Shown piece by piece: positions 57,098 to 64,000 of a stretch of 64,000 nucleotides of DNA. Made by a program: the position numbers and the translations under genes. The notes below the pieces were generated by a model. The model did not search any database and was not told where the DNA came from. It worked only from the letters and a program-made list of their open reading frames with translations. The DNA is from Volutella citrinella (Eukaryota; Ascomycota; Sordariomycetes; Hypocreales; Nectriaceae): positions 2,170,001 through 2,234,000 of the forward strand of contig JAWZSP010000005.1 of NCBI GenBank assembly GCA_034401135.1, written 5' to 3'. Position 1 is the stretch's first letter; the number at the start of each line of letters is the position of its first letter.

Positions 57098-58736
57098 ATG
57101 TCGCTCGACCCGCCAACCTACCTGGCCTCCCTGCAGAGCAACATCCGTCAGCGGCCGATTCCTTGGGATGGAGCCGTTAGAGCGGGCACCCTGACCGAGG
57201 AGCAGTACGCCAAGATCCGAGCTGTGGACAAGGCCAAGAAGCCCGAGCAGCGCAATGAGGTCGTCGCGGGGGATCTCGATGGCTACCGGGTGCTGTTCGT
57301 GGGCGGCAACGGCAAGCCCAGCATCATCGAGACGGCAGGAAAGCACGCCAACGTGGTTCGATACATACTCGTGCTGATGGGCGATCTTCTCGAATGTAAG
57401 CGCGCGCCTCCCGCCTTCCTCCTGAATCCCCGCCCGATGAATCTGCAGGTTGCTTTGATGGAAGCCTTGACCCATGTGATGGGGATAACGTCCTTGCGCT
57501 CAAAAACCGTGACACCAAGCAGCTAACATGAACCCCCTCGCCTAGCTGTTCCATCCCTAGCCAAGGCCATTTTCAAGACGCAAGACCCGTATAGACATTT
57601 CTTACCGCTGCTCAACTCTACCAACGCCGAAGACCACATCCCGCTACTCACGTCGCACGCCCTGACCACCTTGATGTCGCTTGCTCGTGACGAATCCAAT
57701 GCCACCGTCCAGGCCCTCCCCGTCATCCTCACCTACCTCTCTGGCTTGGCTAAGAGCACTGATTCCGGCCTGCAAGATATTGCCGTCCAAGAATACTCGG
57801 CCATTCTCTTCGGCCATGCCTCTCGACAGCAGTTCTGGAACCAGCGCAGCGAGACGGTCGCTCCTCTCATCAAGATCCTCCAGGCCGCTACCGGCGGCAA
57901 CAATGAATCCAGTTCATCCGTCAACCTCCGGAGCGGAAACACAACGAGCCGCAGCCCTGGCTTTGAGGGCTCATTGAGCGGCGGCGTTGGGCTCCAGCTA
58001 CTGTACCATGCCCTGCTCGTCATCTGGCAGATCAGCTTCGAGGCTGAGCTGATTGGTGACGACTTGAACGAGTATGTTCCCCCCGGTTCTCTTTAGAAAA
58101 ATGCATCCCACTCACATACCTTTCAGCGAATACGACATTGTTCTCCTCTACGCCAACCTGCTGAAGCTGTCGCCCAAAGAGAAGACGACCCGGTTGATTC
58201 TCTCCACCCTATACAACCTCCTCGAAAAGAACCAAACAACTCTGCTTCCGACGGCCATCTTTGCTCGTCTGCCTGCCCTACTTGAGAATGTCAAGGGCCG
58301 TCACCTTACCGATCCCGATCTGCTCGAGGACCTTCAGAGCCTGACGGAGATGCTGGAGGAGTACACTAAGACCAAGACAACCTTTGACGAGTATGTTTTG
58401 GAGGTCCAATCCGGCCATCTTCGATGGTCGCCACCACACCGAAACACCGTCTTTTGGGCCGAGAACGCCCGAAAGATTCTCGAGCACGAGAATGGCTCTA
58501 TTCCACGGAAGCTGGTCGAAATCATGTCACAGCCTTGGGACAACGACAAACAGGTGCTAGCGATTGCTTGCAACGACGTTGGAAACCTTGTCAAGGAGGT
58601 CCCCGAGAAGCGATACCAGCTGGAGAAGGCGGGGTTGAAGAGGCGAATCATGGAGCTCATGCAGTCAGACGATGAGAACGTTCGATGGGAGAGTCTGCGC
58701 GCTCTGGGCGGCTGGCTCAAGTACAGCTTCGAGTAA
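57098..58736 (+). CDS. VMA13: V-type ATPase subunit H (Vma13)
   Basis: Three exons (57098-57395, 57546-58071, 58127-58736) give 477 aa, matching the yeast subunit (478 aa). Introns are 150 bp and 55 bp. The protein is an all-helical armadillo-like fold. Recognisable stretches are PYRHFLPLLNSTNAEDHIPLL, the C-terminal GHLRWSPPHRNTVFWAENA and the end DNDKQVLAIACNDVGNLV, then NVRWESLRALGGWLKYSFE. Subunit H links V1 to Vo stators, is required for activity of the assembled vacuolar proton pump, and silences ATPase activity of free V1. A poorly conserved Ser/Asn/Gly-rich insert (about residues 215-240) is present in exon 2. A donor-like ACGAGTATGTT repeats inside exon 3. Confidence 0.96.
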
Positions 58737-59459
58737 GAGGCTTGAAGCTGCTGCGTTGGTGGAGGTTTCCATTGCGGAGTCTTGTTGTGTGTTTTTTATT
58801 TTTTTGTCTCCGTCGGCGTCGTTGCAAAGTCAATCCTGCGGCTCGAGTTCCTGGTAGATGAACCGCAGTGTGGGGGAGCATCAGCTGTAATTGGCATAGT
58901 TACTTGGTATGGAGAGAGGTTCAATACAAAGAGCCCAGACGTATCATCGTGTAAGAATGAGACTTCTTTCAGACCCTGGCAATGGCTCGGAATACTGTGA
59001 TGCTTCAGTGGGGTACAAGAGCAGTTGATTCTTCGCCAGCTTCACCGTTTGACAGCTATGGGAAGGGCTAAGGTAGTGTAGTAAGTGGTAGGTATCAGGA
59101 CGGCCTTTCTCCAAGATTGCGAGTGACACAACGCCAACACATGAAAAGACAAAAAAGAGCTGCCGATTAAACCCATTTCGTGATTCCCGACATCTGTAGT
59201 GCTCTGTATGGAACCCTTTGTTCGGGATTTCTCGTGGGCGAACATTTCCGTCATTCGGCTTCACCGAGTCAGCCAGAGCACCGAGTCAACCATCATGACA
59301 GCCCCACCATGGCACTGTGTAACAGAGGCAATGATAAGTAAAGTATGAGCTGTGCCTCGATCTTTTCCCGCGCCCTCCCACCTCCCTCCATTCCCTCCTG
59401 CATCGCCCGGGATCAATTCAACCAGCTTCTCAAGCCCGTGCCTCACCAATTGACTCATC
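58737..59459. other. Intergenic VMA13 / GCV1
   Basis: This is the 3' region of VMA13 (T-rich at 58790-58810) followed by the GCV1 promoter. No gene is visible. Confidence 0.55.
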
Positions 59460-60758
59460 ATGAAGGGAATTCGCATGACCGCGAGGGCGGCACCCCGCCT
59501 ACAGTCTGTGCTCTCGGCGTCTGGCCGGCCCATGACACTGCGCCGATGGGCTTCGTCGGAGACGGCGAGCGGGCAGCTCAAGAAGACCCCGCTGTACGAC
59601 TTCCACCTTGCCAACGGCGGCAAGCTGGTGCCCTTTGCCGACTTCCAGCTGCCGGTGCAGTACGCGGGCCTCTCGCTGGCCCAGTCGCACCACTTCACGC
59701 GCGAGCATGCGTCGCTGTTTGACGTCAGCCACATGGTGCAGCACATCTTCAAGGGCCCCGATGCGGCCGCCTTCCTCGAGAGGGTGACGCCGTCGGACTG
59801 GGCGAACCAGGGCGTCATGCAGAGCAAGCTGACCACGTTCCTGTGGCCCGGCACCGGCGGCATCGTCGACGACTCGGTCGTCACCAGGCTCGGCGAGGAC
59901 GAGTACTACGTCGTGACCAACGGCGCGTGCCTCGACAAGGACACCAAGTTCATCGACGAGGAGCTGGGCAAGTTTGGCGGCGCCGTCGAGTGGACGCGGC
60001 TCGACAACTCGGGCCTCGTCGCCCTGCAGGGCCCCCAGGCCGCCGAGGTGCTCAGCGAGGTGCTCGCCAGCGACCTCAACCTCAAGGAGCTCTACTTTGG
60101 CAACGCGGCGTGGGCCGAGCTCAAGCTGGCCGACGGCGGCAAGACGCACCCGGTCCTCGTCAGCCGCGGCGGCTACACGGGCGAGGACGGCTTCGAGCTG
60201 TCCTTCAACGGCAAGCTGTACCCGGCCTTTGACTCGACCGCCCGGGCCGTGGAGACGCTGCTCGCGTCGGCCGGGCCCGAACGCCTGCAGCCCGCCGGCC
60301 TGGGCGCCCGCGACTCGCTCCGCCTCGAGGCCGGCATGTGCCTGTACGGCCACGACCTCGACGACGCGACCACGCCCGTCGAGGCCGGCCTGAGCTGGAT
60401 CATCCCGCCCGCGCGCCGCCAGGCCGGCGGCTTCCACGGCGCCGAGGTCATCCTGCCGCAGCTGACGCCCCGGAGCAAGGGCGGCGCCGGCGTGGCCCGC
60501 CGCCGCGTGGGCCTGGTCGTCCAGGGGGCCCCCGCGCGCGAGGGCGCTGTCATCCAGACAAAGGACGGCGAGGACGTCGGCGCCGTGACGAGCGGCGTGC
60601 CGAGCCCGACGCTGGGCAAGAACATCGCCATGGGCTACGTCCGCGACGGCCAGCACAAGGCCGGCACCGAGGTCGACGTCGTGGTGCGGGGGCGCAAGCG
60701 CAGCGCCGTCGTGACCAAGATGCCGTTTGTGCCCGCCAAGTACTACAGGTCGTCATAG
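59460..60758 (+). CDS. GCV1: Glycine cleavage system T protein, aminomethyltransferase, mitochondrial
   Basis: Intronless, 432 aa, starting at the ATG at 59460. The first roughly 35 residues (MKGIRMTARAAPRLQSVLSA...RRWASSE) are Arg/Ser/Ala-rich and free of acidic residues until the end, typical of a mitochondrial presequence. The folate-binding T-protein core shows TPLYDFHLANGGKLVPFADF, FDVSHMVQHIF, the conserved NGACLDKDTKFI and LVSRGGYTGEDGFELSF. The C-terminal OB-like domain contains ARRRVGLVVQGAP and GKNIAMGYVRDGQHKAGTEV. It releases ammonia and transfers methylene to tetrahydrofolate within the glycine decarboxylase complex with P, H and L proteins. The gene is markedly GC-rich with almost all third positions G or C, more so than its neighbours. 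Confidence 0.97.
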   Translation: MKGIRMTARAAPRLQSVLSASGRPMTLRRWASSETASGQLKKTPLYDFHLANGGKLVPFADFQLPVQYAGLSLAQSHHFTREHASLFDVSHMVQHIFKGPDAAAFLERVTPSDWANQGVMQSKLTTFLWPGTGGIVDDSVVTRLGEDEYYVVTNGACLDKDTKFIDEELGKFGGAVEWTRLDNSGLVALQGPQAAEVLSEVLASDLNLKELYFGNAAWAELKLADGGKTHPVLVSRGGYTGEDGFELSFNGKLYPAFDSTARAVETLLASAGPERLQPAGLGARDSLRLEAGMCLYGHDLDDATTPVEAGLSWIIPPARRQAGGFHGAEVILPQLTPRSKGGAGVARRRVGLVVQGAPAREGAVIQTKDGEDVGAVTSGVPSPTLGKNIAMGYVRDGQHKAGTEVDVVVRGRKRSAVVTKMPFVPAKYYRSS

Positions 60759-63664
60759 TGGCCGTTTAGGGAGCGTATTGGGGGTATCATGACTGTGTGA
60801 AGACTTTGGCAGGGGTTTGGGCGATTTGGGTTATTGATTTGTTTGTTTTTTCTACATCGGATTGTTCTACATGTGAGTCCGTTGCTATATATTCAACATG
60901 ACGGACTGCGGCATAAATAGCGGATATCAAGAAGAGTTGAGTGTGACGAGGTATCCAGACACCAGATAAAAGCCAGTAAAGGCAGCGATTTACGGACAAT
61001 CTTTTGGAGCATCCCTTTCATGAGTTTGTAGTCTCTATTCCGTGAGAGCCTCCCAACAGTCCTCAGAACCACCGGCCGGTTCATTGCATGTCGTAGGGTA
61101 GGATGAACCCTCAATTCATTCAGTGCGACACTTCAAAGTCGCCGAGAGCAATAGAAGCCGGAAGCTGGGTGGCTCGGACAATGTCGAGGTTGGATACAGC
61201 CACTTCTCAACCGGCCCTGGTTCTTGTGTGTCCGCATTGGGACTTAACCAAGGCTCAACACAACTCGCAGGACGCCAGGGCTACGTAGTCGCGCATTTGT
61301 CCTGCCACCGCTGACTTGCATGTCCAGAGTATCAGGCCCCTATCAAAACTTGAAACTACATGTTGGCGACCCGTAGGGTAGGGCGTTGATAAAAACTTCA
61401 CAGTGCAACGTGAAGGAATGTAGCCACAGAAAAACCATAGGAAGCCATCACACAAAAGCGTACGGCCTCCCTCAAACAAGCGGCAGATGGTCTAGCAACG
61501 CATACTCTCCATTCAAAAGTAGGCCGCCCGTGGGAGAGGACGAAGAGGGCCAGGCGCCGACCTGGAATGGTTCGGCGGGAGGGAAGCATGTTGCGTGGAA
61601 AGAAAAGAAGAGGAAAGGAAAAGAAAGGCTCCACAAGCAGGAGTTTTGAAAAAGCCTTCCACTGGTCGGAGGTGGGCCCTGCTACGACCCGCTATGTACC
61701 GGAGTACCTGCGTAGACGGGTGAGTTTGCAGCGGCCAGAGGGCCAGTAATTTTACGCCGGGCGCGCTTGTGCTACAGGGCTGGCGGTGCATTGGGCGCCA
61801 TGATATGGCGGGACAACAGTGGAACGCAGGGGGACCCGCCCCCACTAGAGAGGAATCACGTCAGTCGGCATTGACTGGACTCCATCCAGTATCTCGGCTT
61901 GTGATGAAACCGCTACCAACAAACAGCACGTCCTGTTGATTGTGTTGGCAAAACACAGGCCGACGATTTTGAATAGCCAGGACCATGTGTCTGGCTGCCG
62001 AGGGAGGCGCAGAGAAATCAAACCAGCCCCCCTTCTCTTGTTGGGCATGCTGAGTCCCTTGGGAGGGTTGCTCACGCGAGCACCTCCACGCCTTGTTCAG
62101 CGCTGACGAGAAGTCGCCGTCTCCCACGTGGATCTATTGGAGGGTGTCGTCACGGGGGGCACTGGGCTATTGAAACACGAGCCCAATAGTATTGCGAACA
62201 GAGGTGCTGCGCCGGGTGCCTGCTTCACGGCCGTGACCTCCTTCTGCTCTCCTGCCTGCCTGATGCTTCAAGACAAAGGAGAGGGCTATACCGTCAGCTG
62301 CGAATGGTAGCGGCATCCGATGCAAACTGGCTGGACCCTGTTGCTAGGAGCAGTCTAGCACCGTCCGCGTGGGGCAATGGATGGGTGGGATGAGTTTTTC
62401 GTTCGGGGCCGAACCAGACTCGAGATGCGACCTTGATGGCCTCGTGCCCAGCCCAGGAGGGGAACTTTGCATTCAGGCTCCATAGAAGTTGGAGCGTCAG
62501 TGGGCAAGCCGTTCAAATGACGCACACCCGTCTTCTGGTTGCCTTTGTCTGCCGCCTTGAGGGATTGTTGGGGATATTGTGGGCAACAGAGAAGTGCGAG
62601 GTATACAAACTTCTGCTGGCCCATTCTGCCTGAAGGCAACTTCTTACTAAGTAATTGACTGTACCGAGCTCCAAGTCCTTGAGACACCCACTCACGGGGA
62701 CATGTGTGACTGACATGGGCGTTGGATCGATCGGACCCACCATGCAGCGAATGAAACCACAGCCAGGCCTTGCTCGGCATGGAGACAATCGCACAGTCAG
62801 ACAACCAGGACCATCAGAGCCAAGTCACCCGGAGCCTGGTGTCGTGTGCCTCTCAGACAAGATTGCCCCCCATACCAGACCATAGTCCCCATGCCGGCCC
62901 CGTCGAGCCTCTCCGTCCCCGCCTGCCATCGACACACGTGTAGGCCCCGGTTCCCAAGATTGGCTGTGCGTCTGGGTGTTTGGTCGTTTGGAGGCGCCGC
63001 CCGGCACAAGCCCCTCCGCACATCCAGTGTGAGGAGCGCCGTCTTAGCTGGGAGGGGCTGTGGGCTGGTGCCTCTCACATCCCGACTTTGATACAAAAAG
63101 CCATGTCGCTGCCATCCATTCCGATGCTCCAGAATCCTGTTCGTCTATTTCGCCTGCTAGCGAGCACAAGAGAGACCAAATATCCGAGAGCCCCCGATCC
63201 TGGACCTTCCCTACACCGCCAGTGGGGTCCCCCAAGACATCTTTTTTCATCATTTTTTTTTTCCGTCCTGCTAGCGTTTGCCTGTTTAGGTCGCCTTAAT
63301 TCCCCTGGAGCCTGTGGATGGTTGGCCTGTCGTCCAGTGAATGGACCGGCGCGTCACGCTTGCCCGCGCCTCGGACCCCTGTTTCCTTCCCTGCTTAGCA
63401 GCGCCCAGCTGGGAGGGAATGACCTCACGCCTCACCGCGCCTACGAAAGCCATTAGTGCACCACGACGTTCCTGCCAATAGGACCATCAGTCAACGTCGG
63501 ACTTGCCGTGCGGCGGCTCATTTGTCGCAGGCATTTGAGCACACTTCCAGCATTCTGCCTTAGGCGGTAATCGGGCTGCGCACAACGCTTCAATCGTCTA
63601 CCTACCTTTTGACGAGAGCCCGAAACACATCCCTTCGAATCGCATTGTCCTTCAAACCCTGAAG
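60759..63664. other. 2.9-kb intergenic region
   Basis: This stretch lies between GCV1 and the endopolyphosphatase-like gene. The open frames found are short and have no recognisable domain. Two T-runs occur near 63241-63262 within a C/T-rich stretch upstream of the last gene. Nothing else stands out. Confidence 0.55.
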
Positions 63665-63854
63665 ATGCTGCCGCTCGCCAGCCCCAACCTGCTGGTGGCA
63701 GCCGCCGCATTCCTCCTCCCCGGAGCCCTCTCGTCACCAATCCTTGATGCCGCGCAAGTCGTCCTCGATTCCGCTCAGGCTGGCCCAGCCAGCGATGCCA
63801 CATCCTCCGCGACCCCGCAGAGGAAGCTGCAGGGCAAGTTCCTGCATATCACAG
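63665..63854 (+). CDS. Endopolyphosphatase (Ppn1)-like, first exon only, cut by window edge
   Basis: Exon 1 begins at the ATG at 63665 with a signal/anchor-like segment (LLVAAAAFLLPGALSSP) and ends at 63854, just before a GTACGT donor. The last encoded residues KLQGKFLHIT plus the split codon G|AC are how fungal vacuolar endopolyphosphatases begin their metallophosphatase domain (HITD...H). The rest of the gene, including the remaining metal ligands, lies beyond the right edge; no acceptor is obvious before base 64000. Family members cleave long polyphosphate chains in the vacuole. A related sphingomyelinase-like phosphodiesterase is possible because only the opening motif is visible. Confidence 0.6.
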
Positions 63855-64000
63855 GTACGTTGCGTTGTGTACGCTAGATGGATGCAAGATGCAAGATAAG
63901 GAGCGCCCGCACGTTGCACTTCGGAGAGTTTGTGCGGTGCCCGCCTATGATGCAGACGCTGTGCCTTGCCTTTGCGGGTAGGCAGGCACAGCGGCAAGGA

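Noticed and set aside
59499..60656. 385-codon open frame on the minus strand
   Set aside because: It is a mirror of GCV1 caused by its high G/C third positions; its Gly/Ala/Arg/Val composition shows no domain.

Overview
The window is nuclear DNA from a filamentous ascomycete, most likely Sordariomycetes and plausibly Hypocreales. The evidence is short 50-150 bp introns with GT...AG ends and CTRAC/TACTAAC branch points, genes interrupted by 0-4 introns, and fungal orthologues throughout: STT4, NUP120, VPS26, RAD51, VMA13, a mycelial HSP30-type small heat-shock protein, and a fungal TRP/Flc channel. No bacterial-type operon, prophage, CRISPR array, rRNA, tRNA or intact transposon is visible. 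All gene models come from reading frames and splice signals by eye, with exon phases checked for consistency.

Layout. 1-1723 (-) is the 5' part of a TRP-like membrane channel running off the left edge. 5428-8331 (-) is an MLH2/PMS1-type MutL homologue, divergent from lumazine synthase RIB4 (9271-9942, +). RIB4 converges on a long disordered fungal protein (10422-13254, -). A gene-free stretch of 8.6 kb follows. A Mn-type CDF transporter (21855-24286, +) converges on the phosphatidylinositol 4-kinase STT4 (24606-30534, -), which shares a 360-bp promoter with proteasome subunit PRE7 (30895-31739, +). A second gene-free stretch of 8.1 kb leads to an RRM+YTH m6A-reader-like protein (39841-41887, +), then HSP30 (43421-44038, +), RAD51 (44604-45759, +) and nucleoporin NUP120 (46195-49799, +). 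NUP120 converges on retromer VPS26 (50082-51230, -), which is divergent from ribosomal protein RPL9 (51970-52866, +). A single-pass or two-pass cell-surface protein (53726-54953, -), V-ATPase subunit H VMA13 (57098-58736, +) and glycine-cleavage T protein GCV1 (59460-60758, +) follow. The first exon of an endopolyphosphatase-like protein (63665-63854, +) is at the right edge.

The genes are housekeeping genes for unrelated processes (DNA repair, vesicle traffic, nuclear transport, translation, proteolysis, one-carbon metabolism, ion homeostasis). There is no biosynthetic or defence cluster. The parts that remain unexplained are the two long gene-poor stretches with homopolymer tracts and small dispersed palindromes, several regulatory leaders, and the C-terminal splice choice of the cell-surface gene. 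I found no convincing undescribed system.
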